Positions 7,871 to 16,640 of a stretch of DNA of 64,000 bases are shown one piece after another. The notes beneath the pieces are model-generated. The model did not search any database. It saw nothing but the letters and a program-made list of their open reading frames with translations, and was not told where the DNA came from. A program made the translations under genes and the position numbers. Origin of the DNA: Dinoroseobacter sp965279125 (GTDB lineage: Bacteria; Pseudomonadota; Alphaproteobacteria; Rhodobacterales; Rhodobacteraceae); the NCBI GenBank assembly GCA_965279125.1, contig CBDIHL010000034.1, forward strand, positions 1-64,000, read 5' to 3'. Numbering within the stretch: the first letter of the stretch is position 1; each line of letters begins with the position of its first letter.

Positions 7871-9430
7871 ATGACACATAGCACCCATGAACGCCTCCTC
7901 ATCATTGATTTCGGCTCTCAGGTCACACAACTGATCGCGCGGCGTTTGCGTGAGCTGAATGTGTATTGCGAGATACATCCGTTTAATGCGGTGACCCCCG
8001 ATTTTCTTGCGCACTTTGCACCAAAAGCGATCATTTTATCCGGCGGCCCCGCATCGGTGACGCAAGAGGGCGCGCCGCGTCCCCCGGTCGAGGTGTTCTC
8101 GGCAGGTGTTCCTGTCCTCGGTGTATGCTACGGCCAGCAAGTGATGATGGACATGCTTGGCGGCAAGGTTGAACGCGGGCATGGCACGGCTGAATTTGGC
8201 CGCGCTTATGTGACGAAAACCGCAGATTTGGCCCTGACATCAGACTGGTACACCGATGGCCCCGAGCAGGTCTGGATGAGCCACGGTGACCATGTCAGCC
8301 AGATCGCACCGGGGTTTGAGGTCTATGGCACCTCCCCCAATGCGCCCTTCGCGATCACCGCGGATGCCGCGCGCCACTTTTATGCCGTCCAGTTCCATCC
8401 GGAGGTTCATCACACGCCGCGTGGCAAGGAATTCTACGCAAATTTCGTCAAATTGGCCGGATTTCGCGGTGATTGGACAATGGGCGCGTACCGCGAGCAG
8501 GCCATCGCGGCGATCCGCGCGCAAGTCGGCGACAAACGCGTCATCTGTGCGCTATCGGGCGGCGTCGACAGCTCGGTTGCCGCCGTTCTGATCCACGAAG
8601 CGATTGGCGAGCAACTCACCTGCGTCTTCGTCGATCACGGTCTGATGCGGCTGAACGAAGCCGCCGAGGTCGTGGCGATGTTCCGCGATCACTACAATCT
8701 GCCGCTGATCCACGCTGAAGAGCAGGAACGCTTCCTTGGCGCGCTCGATGGCGTCAGCGATCCCGAGACCAAGCGCAAGATCATCGGGGGCCTCTTTATC
8801 GAGGTGTTCGAGCATCACGCGAAGGCCATCGGTGGTGCGGATTTCCTCGCCCAGGGCACGCTCTATCCGGATGTGATCGAAAGCGTCAGCTTTTCAGGCG
8901 GCCCTTCGGTGACGATCAAATCGCATCATAATGTGGGTGGTTTGCCCGAGCGGATGAATATGGGTCTGGTCGAGCCGCTGCGCGAATTGTTCAAGGACGA
9001 AGTGCGCGCGCTTGGGCACGAGCTGGGTCTGCCCGACAGCTTCATCGGTCGTCATCCCTTCCCCGGACCCGGTCTGGCAATCCGCTGTCCCGGCGAAATC
9101 ACGCGCCCCAAGCTGGAAATTCTGCGCAAAGCGGACGCGGTCTTCATCGACCAGATTCGCAAGCACGGCCTTTATGACGAGATCTGGCAAGCCTTCGTCG
9201 CGATCCTGCCTGTGCGCACCGTGGGTGTGATGGGCGATGGGCGGACCTATGATTTTGCCTGTGCGCTGCGTGCGGTCACAAGCGTTGATGGGATGACCGC
9301 GGATTATTACCCGTTCGAACATGCCTTCCTCGGCGAGACCGCAACGCGGATCATCAACGAGGTGCCCGGCATCAACCGCGTGACCTACGACATCACCTCC
9401 AAGCCCCCCGGCACCATCGAGTGGGAGTGA
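7871..9430 (+). CDS. guaA: GMP synthase (glutamine-hydrolysing)
   Basis: This enzyme aminates XMP to GMP with glutamine-derived ammonia and ATP, the last step of GMP synthesis. The class I amidotransferase domain (1-200) has the catalytic Cys86 in GVCYGQQ. The ATP pyrophosphatase domain begins at ALSGGVDSSVAA near residue 225, and the C-terminal dimerisation domain ends in KPPGTIEWE, as in the family. The 519-residue length is normal. The ATG at 7871 is preferred to an in-frame TTG at 7835. A clear terminator follows the stop. Confidence 0.97.
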   Translation: MTHSTHERLLIIDFGSQVTQLIARRLRELNVYCEIHPFNAVTPDFLAHFAPKAIILSGGPASVTQEGAPRPPVEVFSAGVPVLGVCYGQQVMMDMLGGKVERGHGTAEFGRAYVTKTADLALTSDWYTDGPEQVWMSHGDHVSQIAPGFEVYGTSPNAPFAITADAARHFYAVQFHPEVHHTPRGKEFYANFVKLAGFRGDWTMGAYREQAIAAIRAQVGDKRVICALSGGVDSSVAAVLIHEAIGEQLTCVFVDHGLMRLNEAAEVVAMFRDHYNLPLIHAEEQERFLGALDGVSDPETKRKIIGGLFIEVFEHHAKAIGGADFLAQGTLYPDVIESVSFSGGPSVTIKSHHNVGGLPERMNMGLVEPLRELFKDEVRALGHELGLPDSFIGRHPFPGPGLAIRCPGEITRPKLEILRKADAVFIDQIRKHGLYDEIWQAFVAILPVRTVGVMGDGRTYDFACALRAVTSVDGMTADYYPFEHAFLGETATRIINEVPGINRVTYDITSKPPGTIEWE

Positions 9431-9435
9431 TCCTG

Positions 9436-9461
9436 CCCGCGCCCATGCGCGCGGGTTTTTT
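9436..9461 (+). terminator. Rho-independent terminator of guaA
   Basis: A 7-bp GC-only stem (CCCGCGC at 9436-9442 with GCGCGGG at 9449-9455) and a six-base loop are followed by six T residues (9456-9461). It begins 5 nt after the guaA stop. Confidence 0.9.
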
Positions 9462-10004
9462 CACGAATTGACTGCGGATTTAGCCCCATTCTGTTAGGCT
9501 GACCCTATGAATACACGCGCAGCGATTCGCGCGTTCCAGATCCCGATTGCGCCGCTGCGGCCAACAGATCACCCCCCCCAATCCCCTTGTCCCATATCGA
9601 ACGCACTGCGCGGATTTTGCGTGCTGTGTCATGCGATCCGCAAAGTTCCATTGTGTAAATCTATGCAGAACGGACGTGAACATTGTGTTCGACAAAGACA
9701 ATTCACGACTTAACACCTTCCCGCAGCCGCACCTTTGGTGATTTCGCCTTTCAATAGGTTACGCGGCTTTCTTAATGTATTAAGTGAGCCTTCTTCGCGT
9801 GCTTTATGATGTGTAACACACTGTAAATAATCTGGAATTAGATTTATTCTCGCAGATCACATGAACCACTCTTAATGTTGAATGTGAATTTCGAACATGA
9901 CCTCAATCGCCTCAAATACCCCTCAGCCCCCCGATCTGCTTGCACAGCGCGCCATTTTCGCATCTGGCTGAGGATAGATTTAGCAGCGCCCCGGACCCCG
10001 CCCC
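9462..10004. other. Non-coding gap between guaA and the DMT transporter
   Basis: I find no convincing gene in these 540 bases. A 68-codon frame at 9507-9713 has no ribosome site and a Cys/Arg/Pro-rich product. The middle (about 9750-9900) is AT-rich and contains two small palindromes: CTTAAT-GT-ATTAAG at 9771-9784 and GTGT-A-ACAC near 9812. They could be operators, but this is a guess. Confidence 0.5.
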
Positions 10005-10880
10005 ATGCAAACCTCGGACCCCTCGGCCGTATTGAAGGCCGCCGCTTGGATGACCGGCGCGATTACGGCCTTCACCTCCATGGCCGTGGCGGGGCGCGCC
10101 GTCGCACTGGAGCATGACACGTTCGAGACGATGCTCTTTCGCTCGCTCGTGGGCGTCCTGGTGGTGGTGGTCATTGCCAAGCTGGCCGGCACGCTGGGCC
10201 AGATCACGCGCCGCCGCCTGGGCCTGCATGCCGCGCGCAACATCAGCCATTTCACCGGACAGAACCTGTGGTTCTACGCCATCACGGTGATCCCGCTGGC
10301 GCAGGTCTTCGCGCTTGAGTTCACCTCGCCGCTTTGGGTGATGGCTTTGGCTGCGCTGTTTCTGGGCGAGCGTCTGACCCGCCCCAGACTGATCGCCGCC
10401 GGGTTCGGCTTCGTCGGTGTGTTGATGGTGGCGCGGCCAGATATGTCAAACCTCGACCCCAACGTGCTGATCGCCGCCGCCGCCGCCATCGGCTTTGCGG
10501 GCTCGGCCATCTTCACCAAGATGCTGACCCGCACAGAGACGGTGACCTGCATCTTGTTTTGGCTGACCGTGATGCAAGCGGTCTTCGGCTTGATCACTGC
10601 GGGCTATGACGGCGACATCGCGCTGCCGACCGCGCAATCGGCCCCGTGGCTGGTGCTGATCGGATTGGCCGGGCTGACCGCGCATTTCTGCCTGACCCAG
10701 GCGCTGATCCTGGCACCCGCTTCCATCGTCATGCCGATCGACTTTCTGCGCCTGCCCATCATCGCAGTGATCGGGATGCTGTTCTACAATGAGGGGCTTG
10801 ATCTGCTGGTTTTGCTCGGCGGCGCGCTGATTCTAGCCGGAAACCTTTATATGGTGCGCTCAGAAAGCCGCCGCAGATAG
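10005..10880 (+). CDS. DMT-superfamily transporter (two EamA domains)
   Basis: The 291-residue protein has about ten hydrophobic segments arranged as two EamA repeats (roughly 12-145 and 155-285). It is probably an inner-membrane exporter or permease for amino acids or other metabolites, as is usual for this family, but the substrate cannot be read from the sequence. The second repeat shows the typical W-L-V-L-I-G-L-A-G-L-T-A-H and F-L-R-L-P-I-I-A-V-I-G segments. It appears monocistronic, and no strong terminator is seen after it. Confidence 0.88.
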   Translation: MQTSDPSAVLKAAAWMTGAITAFTSMAVAGRAVALEHDTFETMLFRSLVGVLVVVVIAKLAGTLGQITRRRLGLHAARNISHFTGQNLWFYAITVIPLAQVFALEFTSPLWVMALAALFLGERLTRPRLIAAGFGFVGVLMVARPDMSNLDPNVLIAAAAAIGFAGSAIFTKMLTRTETVTCILFWLTVMQAVFGLITAGYDGDIALPTAQSAPWLVLIGLAGLTAHFCLTQALILAPASIVMPIDFLRLPIIAVIGMLFYNEGLDLLVLLGGALILAGNLYMVRSESRRR

Positions 10881-11071
10881 TCGCGCCATATGTGCCAGTT
10901 GCGCAACAGTTTTGCAGGTCTTTTGATCCATATCCGATCAAACAGGGCGTCAAGAAACCGTTACGCTAGGTCAGAGATTGACCCAAAAGGCCCTCGACCA
11001 GCATATTCTCGCCTATGTTTACAGCGCGACTGCCAAAAAGAGCAGCGCGCAGATCTCGAAGGGTGGAGATA

Positions 11072-12172
11072 ATGAGAATTCTAGGAACCGCGATCTCGGC
11101 GCTTGCGCTGAGTGCGACAATGGCGAGCGCTGGTGGTCTTGATCGTTCCGGTCAGGGTGTTGGCGTCATTTTTGAGACCGGCAACTATGTCGAGCTGAGC
11201 TTTGGCAATGTGAACCCGACTGTGAGCGGGACCTATCTTGGTGGTGCGGCGACCTCCGGCGACATCGCGCCCAGCTACAACCAGCTTGGCTTCGGCTACA
11301 CAAACAGCATCAACGACAATCTCAGCTTCTCGTTGATCTTCGACCAACCTTACGGCGCGGACGTCAACTACCCGGCAAACGGAAGCTTCGCTGGATTGGT
11401 TGGAACACGCGGCGAGTTTTCGTCCAGCGCGATCACCGCAATGGCGCGGTATAAGCTCAACAGCAATGTCAGCATCTATGGTGGTGTCAAAAGCACGACC
11501 GTTGCGATGAACATTGCCGTGCCCGGCGGTGGTGTGCTGAACTACACAGGCGTCGGTCAATCCACCCAAGCCTTTGGCTATGTCATTGGTGCGGCTTACG
11601 AGATCCCCGACATCGCCCTGCGCGCGGCGCTGACCTACCATTCGGCTTCTACCTTCGACATCGCTACGTTTGAAACCTCTGCGGCTGTGCCTGGGGGTGT
11701 GAACTCGGTCACAACAGTTAAGATGCCACAAGCGGTTAATCTCGATTTCCAAACCGGTATTGCGGCGGACACACTCCTGACGGCTGGAATTCGTTGGGCG
11801 AACTGGACCCAAACTTCGATCGATCCGCAAGAATACCGTGCGCGGACGGGTGGTGCGCTTCAGAACTATTCTGAGGACGCATACACCTTCTCGCTGGGTG
11901 TGGGTCGTCGGTTTACCGAGAACTTCGCAGGCTCCGTCACCTTGGGCTATGAGCGTCCACAAGGTGGCGTGACCGGTAACCTCGCGCCAACCGACGGGTT
12001 CCAAAGCATTTCGGTGGGCGGCGCTTACACCATGGACAACATCGAGATTTCCGGTGGCGTGCGTTACGTCAAAATCGGCGATGCGACATCCTCCGGTGCG
12101 GGTGGCTTCAACGGCACGTTCTCGGGTAACTCGGTGATCGGTCTCGGCCTCAAGGTCGGCGTAAACTTCTAA
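11072..12172 (+). CDS. OmpP1/FadL-family outer membrane protein
   Basis: The 366-residue product begins with a clear signal peptide (M-R-I-L-G-T-A-I-S-A-L-A-L-S-A-T-M-A-S-A, cut after residue 20). A beta-barrel protein follows, with repeated G-F-G-Y, alternating hydrophobic strands and a C-terminal aromatic (KVGVNF). It fits the FadL/OmpP1 family of long-chain fatty acid or hydrophobic-compound channels. The ATG at 11072 follows GGTGGAGA; the frame from 11015 is a shadow extension. A strong terminator follows. Confidence 0.88.
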   Translation: MRILGTAISALALSATMASAGGLDRSGQGVGVIFETGNYVELSFGNVNPTVSGTYLGGAATSGDIAPSYNQLGFGYTNSINDNLSFSLIFDQPYGADVNYPANGSFAGLVGTRGEFSSSAITAMARYKLNSNVSIYGGVKSTTVAMNIAVPGGGVLNYTGVGQSTQAFGYVIGAAYEIPDIALRAALTYHSASTFDIATFETSAAVPGGVNSVTTVKMPQAVNLDFQTGIAADTLLTAGIRWANWTQTSIDPQEYRARTGGALQNYSEDAYTFSLGVGRRFTENFAGSVTLGYERPQGGVTGNLAPTDGFQSISVGGAYTMDNIEISGGVRYVKIGDATSSGAGGFNGTFSGNSVIGLGLKVGVNF

Positions 12173-12196
12173 ATTCAGCCTTAGCTAGGGCTTATC

Positions 12197-12232
12197 AAAC
12201 GGCGCAGGACGTTTCCTGCGCCGTTTCTTTTT
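12197..12232 (+). terminator. Rho-independent terminator of the FadL-like gene
   Basis: A perfect 13-bp stem (left arm 12197-12209, right arm 12214-12226) closes on a CGTT tetraloop and is followed by CTTTTT. It starts 24 nt after the stop of the outer membrane protein gene. Confidence 0.93.
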
Positions 12233-12285
12233 GACCACACCCCAAGCGTTTGTTACCCCGCGAGAACCTCAAGCGGAGACGGGTC

Positions 12286-13158
12286 ATGCTCTATCAAACT
12301 GCCGATGCGTGGCACGCCCCGCGCGACAAGCGGATCTTGCTCTTTGCGATGTCCGGCCTTGGCAAGACCCATGTCTCGAACCTGCTGCGCGAGGCGGGGG
12401 ATTGGTTCCACTACTCCGTCGATTACCGCATTGGCACACGCTATATGGGCGAGCATATCGCCGATAACTTCAAGCGCGAGGCGATGCAGGTGCCGCTGCT
12501 GCGCGAATTGTTGATGACCGACTCGGTCTATATCCAGTCCAACATCACTTTCGACAATCTCGCCCCGCTCTCGACCTATCTGGGCAAGCCCGGCAACCCC
12601 GATAAGGGCGGGCTGCCCTTTGCCGAATACATGCGCCGTCAGGAACAACACCGCGCCGCCGAGATCGCCACATTGCTGGACACGCGTGCCTTCATCGCCC
12701 GCGCGCAAAGCCTGTACGGCTACGGTAATTTCGTGGCTGATACGGGCGGGTCCATCTGCGAGGTCGTGGACCCCGAGGATCCGCAGGACCCGGTTCTGAC
12801 GGCGCTTTCAGAGGACCACCTGATGATCTGGATCGAAGGCAGCGACAGCCACACCGCCGAGCTGATCCGCCGCTTTGATCGCGCCCCGAAGCCCATGTAT
12901 TACCAGCCGAGCTTCCTGAAGGCGAAATGGGCGCAATATCTTGACGAACAAGACTGCACCGAAGCGCAGGTTGATCCCGATGCCTTTGTGCGCTGGACCT
13001 ATGCCGAAGCGCTGGCCCACAGGCAGCCCCGCTATGCCGCGATGGCGCGCAACTGGGGCATCACCCTGCCCGCCGATCAGATCGCCTCTGTGCGCAGCGC
13101 GTCCGACATGATCACGCTGGTCGGGGACGCGCTTGAAGCCCGTGCCCAAAGCGCCTAA
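12286..13158 (+). CDS. P-loop ATPase of unknown role
   Basis: The 290-residue protein has a Walker A motif SGLGKTHVS at residues 23-31 following a hydrophobic strand (ILLFAM), so it should bind ATP or GTP. A hydrophobic strand with an acidic end (DHLMIWIEGSD, about 185) may be the Walker B region. I do not recognise a named family beyond 'ATPase'. The ATG at 12286 follows CGGGTC; an in-frame TTG lies 36 nt upstream. It lies 53 nt before metA on the same strand and may be co-transcribed with it. Confidence 0.75.
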   Translation: MLYQTADAWHAPRDKRILLFAMSGLGKTHVSNLLREAGDWFHYSVDYRIGTRYMGEHIADNFKREAMQVPLLRELLMTDSVYIQSNITFDNLAPLSTYLGKPGNPDKGGLPFAEYMRRQEQHRAAEIATLLDTRAFIARAQSLYGYGNFVADTGGSICEVVDPEDPQDPVLTALSEDHLMIWIEGSDSHTAELIRRFDRAPKPMYYQPSFLKAKWAQYLDEQDCTEAQVDPDAFVRWTYAEALAHRQPRYAAMARNWGITLPADQIASVRSASDMITLVGDALEARAQSA

Positions 13159-13211
13159 ATCCAGTCGCCTGTCTTCAGACAACGCCAGAACCGCGTAAGG
13201 ACCGATTTGTC

Positions 13212-14132
13212 ATGCCCATCAAGCTGCCCTCCGACCTTCCCGCCTATAGCGTGCTTGCGCGTGAGGGCGTCATGGTGGTCGACGAGACCGCAGCCGCGCG
13301 GCAAGACATCCGTCCGCTGCGGATCGGGTTGTTGAACCTTATGCCCAAAAAGATCCAGACCGAAACGCAATTTGCCCGCCTCATCGGGGCCACGCCTTTG
13401 CAGATCGAGCTGACCTTGATCCGCATGTCCGAACACCAGACCAAGACCACTGCGGCCGAGCATATGGAAGCCTTCTACCGGACCTTCGCGGAGGTGCGGG
13501 ATCAGAAGTTCGATGGCCTCATCATAACCGGTGCGCCGATCGAGCACCTGCCATTTGCCGAGGTGACCTACTGGGACGAGCTGCGCGAGGTCATGGACTG
13601 GACCCAGACCAATGTGCATTCCACCTTCGGCGTGTGCTGGGGCGGAATGGCGATGATCCATCACTTTCATGGTGTGGCAAAACACATGCTTGCGGACAAA
13701 GCGTTTGGGTGCTTTCGCCATCGAAATTTGGACGCATCTTCCCCTCTTCTCAATGGGTTCTCGGACGATCTTCTGATCCCTGTTAGCCGCTGGACTGAGA
13801 TGCGCAGCACAGAGATCGATGCCAAGCCTGGCTTGAAGACATTGCTTGGATCAGATCAGGTTGGACCCTGCTTGGTCGAGGATCCTGCACATAGAGCTTT
13901 GTATATTTTCAACCACTTGGAATACGACTCTCATACGTTGAAAGAAGAATATGACCGCGATGCTGAGGCTGGCACTGCGATCAACGTCCCCGTAAACTAC
14001 TATCCTGATGACGATCCCGTGCGTGCACCCACCAATCGCTGGAGAAGTCACGCGCACCTCCTATATGGCAACTGGATTAACCAAATTTACCAGACCACGC
14101 CCTATGAGTTGGATTCCATTGGTACATATTAA
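13212..14132 (+). CDS. metA: Homoserine O-acyltransferase, MetA family (probably acetyltransferase, MetAA type)
   Basis: MetA activates homoserine for methionine synthesis. The catalytic residues match family numbering exactly: Cys142 (FGVCWGG), His235 and Glu237 (FNHLEYD). Residue 111 is Glu (GAPIEHL). In this family Glu111 goes with acetyl-CoA use and Gly111 with succinyl-CoA use, so O-acetylhomoserine is the likely product. The 306-residue length is normal. From about 13,680 the base composition becomes more AT-rich than in the first half. The 3' end overlaps the next gene by 29 nt. Confidence 0.94.
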   Translation: MPIKLPSDLPAYSVLAREGVMVVDETAAARQDIRPLRIGLLNLMPKKIQTETQFARLIGATPLQIELTLIRMSEHQTKTTAAEHMEAFYRTFAEVRDQKFDGLIITGAPIEHLPFAEVTYWDELREVMDWTQTNVHSTFGVCWGGMAMIHHFHGVAKHMLADKAFGCFRHRNLDASSPLLNGFSDDLLIPVSRWTEMRSTEIDAKPGLKTLLGSDQVGPCLVEDPAHRALYIFNHLEYDSHTLKEEYDRDAEAGTAINVPVNYYPDDDPVRAPTNRWRSHAHLLYGNWINQIYQTTPYELDSIGTY

Positions 14133-15093
14133 AGTATACGCATTTCTAAGCCTTATGGGGCTAAGTGCATGTAGTTCTCTTCCCCAAAGTAAGGCTGAAG
14201 CCGTGCAAAAAGGCTTAACACCACCCCTTGGTCAACTGCTTCAAGTGGAGGGCAAACAAGTCCATGCCCATATTTCGGGGCCGGAAACCGCGCCAGTTGT
14301 GATTTTGCTACATGGTGCCTCAGGCAACTTGCGCGATTTCACCTTTGATCTGGAGCCTCGATTGGCTGAAACCTACCGGGTCATCGCCTTTGATCGCCCC
14401 GGACTTGGATATTCCGAAGCGCTCCATCGCCGAGGCGAGTCGCCCGCCGAGCAAGCGTTGCATCTTGCCAAGGCTGCCGAAGAATTAGGCGTCGATCGCG
14501 CTGTCATTGTCGGACATTCCTTCGGCGCGTCGGTCGCGATGGCTTGGGCGCTAGAACGCCCTGATATGGCGGCCGCGGTCGTGTCCTTGGGGGGTGCGGT
14601 CAACCCATGGCCAGGCGGTCTGGGGCCTTGGTATACAGTGACCAGCAGTTGGCTCGGCGGGGTCACTGTGGTGCCAATGATCGCAGCCCTTGCCCCTAAA
14701 AGCGCCGCAGATCGGTCTGTTAGAGGCATCTTTGAACCGAACCAAGTGCCAGAAGGCTATCTGGACTATATCGGGGCCGACCTGACCTTGCGCGCCCCTG
14801 TCATACGGGCCAATGCGCGGCAGGTGAACGGCTTGAAGCCGCATGTCACGGCAATGAGTGCGCGCTATCCCAGCCTGAATTTGCCTGTCGAGATCGTACA
14901 TGGGGCGCTAGATGACACCGTGCCGCTTTCGATCCATTCCGAGCCCTTGTCGCGTGCAATTCCGGGCGCAAACCTCGTGATCCTCGAAGGTGTCGGCCAT
15001 ATGCCCCAGCATGCGGAACCAGCTGAGACGGTCGCAGCAATCACGCGCGCCGTGGATCGCGCCGGATTGCGCGACCCCGCTCGTTCGCGCTAG
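14104..15093 (+). CDS. Alpha/beta hydrolase, probable lipoprotein
   Basis: The 329-residue product has an N-terminal signal with a lipobox (LSAC, Cys23), so it is probably membrane-anchored and periplasmic. The alpha/beta hydrolase fold shows the oxyanion HGASG motif, the nucleophile elbow GHSFGAS with Ser139, an Asp in HGALDD, and a His in GVGHMPQ near the C-terminus. The start at 14104 lies inside the metA coding end (29-nt overlap) and gives a full signal peptide. The substrate is unknown; the fold fits esterases and haloalkane or haloacetate hydrolases. Confidence 0.82.
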   Translation: MSWIPLVHIKVYAFLSLMGLSACSSLPQSKAEAVQKGLTPPLGQLLQVEGKQVHAHISGPETAPVVILLHGASGNLRDFTFDLEPRLAETYRVIAFDRPGLGYSEALHRRGESPAEQALHLAKAAEELGVDRAVIVGHSFGASVAMAWALERPDMAAAVVSLGGAVNPWPGGLGPWYTVTSSWLGGVTVVPMIAALAPKSAADRSVRGIFEPNQVPEGYLDYIGADLTLRAPVIRANARQVNGLKPHVTAMSARYPSLNLPVEIVHGALDDTVPLSIHSEPLSRAIPGANLVILEGVGHMPQHAEPAETVAAITRAVDRAGLRDPARSR

Positions 15094-15124
15094 GACTGAG
15101 GCGACCGATCAGAGGATTTCAACA

Positions 15125-16030
15125 ATGTCATTGCCGTTCGACGGGGCGATCAGCCAGTTTTTCGAAAAAGAGGCCCCAGCCGAGATGCGCCGCGAGATCG
15201 AAAAGGCCCGCAAAGGCCACCCGATTTCCAGCACCTATCCCTATGACGAGAAAATGGATCGCAAGACATACGAGCGCGATCTCGAAAACCTCCAGATCGA
15301 GCTTGTGAAGTTACAAACCTGGGTGCGCGATAGCGGTGCGCGGGTCTGCGTGGTGTTTGAAGGGCGCGATGCCGCTGGAAAAGGCGGCACAATCAAGCGG
15401 TTCCGTGAATTTCTTAATCCTCGCGTCGCGCGCGTTGTCGCCCTTGGAAAACCCACGGACCGCGAAGCCCGGGAGTGGTATTTCCAGCGCTACATCGAAA
15501 AGCTGCCGGCCGAGGGCGAGATCGTTTTCTTTGACCGCTCGTGGTATAATCGCGGCGTTGTGGAGCATGTGTTTGAATTCTGTTCTCCCGATCAACGTGA
15601 GAAGTTCTTCGGCCAAACCCCTGAATTTGAAAGACTGTTGATAGATGAAGGCATTCATCTTGTGAAGATCTGGCTGACCGTTGGGCGGGCTGAGCAGCTC
15701 TCGCGCTTGATGGCACGCGAGTCCGATCCGTTGAAACAGTGGAAGATCAGCTGGATCGATGTTGAGGGTCTGAAACGTTGGGATGCCTATTCCAGCGCGA
15801 TCTCGGAAACCTTCGCCCGCACCCACACAGATCACGCGCCTTGGACCATTATCCATAGCGATGACAAGCGCCGCGCGCGTCTCTCGGCGATCCGGCAGGT
15901 GCTGGCTGGTATCTCTTATAGCAATAAAAACAATACAGTCGTGGGCACACCTGATGCTCTGATCTGCGGTGGGCCCGAGATTTGGCCGCATTCGGACACT
16001 GCGCAAGAGACGACAAAACCGGATGCCTAA
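15125..16030 (+). CDS. ppk2: Polyphosphate kinase 2
   Basis: PPK2 transfers phosphate between polyphosphate and nucleotides. The 301-residue protein has Walker A (EGRDAAGKGGTIKR, about 79-92) and Walker B/lid motifs (FFDRSWYNRGVVE, about 140) typical of class I PPK2, which mainly phosphorylate nucleoside diphosphates. The ATG at 15125 is used; the frame extends upstream into the hydrolase gene but without family similarity. The 3' end overlaps the TetR gene start by 8 nt, so the two are translationally linked. Confidence 0.93.
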   Translation: MSLPFDGAISQFFEKEAPAEMRREIEKARKGHPISSTYPYDEKMDRKTYERDLENLQIELVKLQTWVRDSGARVCVVFEGRDAAGKGGTIKRFREFLNPRVARVVALGKPTDREAREWYFQRYIEKLPAEGEIVFFDRSWYNRGVVEHVFEFCSPDQREKFFGQTPEFERLLIDEGIHLVKIWLTVGRAEQLSRLMARESDPLKQWKISWIDVEGLKRWDAYSSAISETFARTHTDHAPWTIIHSDDKRRARLSAIRQVLAGISYSNKNNTVVGTPDALICGGPEIWPHSDTAQETTKPDA

Positions 16031-16640
16031 ACGCGGCTATCACCACGGAAACCTGCGACAAGCCTTGGTCGAAGCCGCCCTTGCGCTGATCGAAGCCAAG
16101 GGTCCAACCGGGTTCACCCTGTCTGAGGCCGCAAAGACCGCAGGTGTGACCCCCGCCGCCGTCTACCGCCACTTTGCCGGGCGTGAAGAGCTGATCGCGG
16201 AAGCCGCCTTGCAAGGCCATGCGATCTTCTCGGATTTGATGACATTTGCCTACGCCAATGGCGGCCCATCGCCCTTATCGGCGTTCGAAGCAACCGGCCG
16301 CGCCTATCTGGCCTTCGCACGCAAGCATCCGGGCCACTATATGGCAATGTTCGAAAGCGGCATTTCCATCAACGCCAACCCGGATCTGGCAGCTGCAGCG
16401 CACAAATCCTCGGACATCCTCGAGAAAGCCGCACGCGATCTGTCGGAACAACTGCCCCCCGAGAAACGCCCACCTGCAGCGATGTTCTCTGCCCATATCT
16501 GGGCCATGAGCCATGGTGTTGTGGAGCTATACGCGCGCGGTGCCCCAGGCGCACGCGCACCGTTCCCGCCAGAGGATTTGTTGGAAACCGGCATCGGGAT
16601 TTACTTGCGCGGCTTGGGACTTCTCCCGCCTGATCGGTAG
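16023..16640 (+). CDS. TetR-family transcriptional regulator (WHG-type C-terminal domain)
   Basis: The 205-residue product has an N-terminal TetR helix-turn-helix (GYHHGNLRQALVEAALALIE, then LSEAAKTAGVTPAAVYRHFAGREEL, residues 4-55). The all-helical C-terminal ligand domain has the H-I-W-A-M-S-H-G-V motif of the WHG class. Its ATG overlaps the ppk2 stop by 8 nt. Regulation of ppk2 or of an unlinked target is possible; no operator is evident. Confidence 0.88.
   Translation: MPKRGYHHGNLRQALVEAALALIEAKGPTGFTLSEAAKTAGVTPAAVYRHFAGREELIAEAALQGHAIFSDLMTFAYANGGPSPLSAFEATGRAYLAFARKHPGHYMAMFESGISINANPDLAAAAHKSSDILEKAARDLSEQLPPEKRPPAAMFSAHIWAMSHGVVELYARGAPGARAPFPPEDLLETGIGIYLRGLGLLPPDR

Noticed and set aside
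9507..9713. Small gene after guaA
   Set aside because: No ribosome site, lies in a likely promoter gap, and the product is Cys/Arg/Pro-rich with no family resemblance.
13159..13211. SAM-II riboswitch before metA
   Set aside because: The 53-nt gap is too short and lacks the pseudoknot pattern I know for SAM-II.
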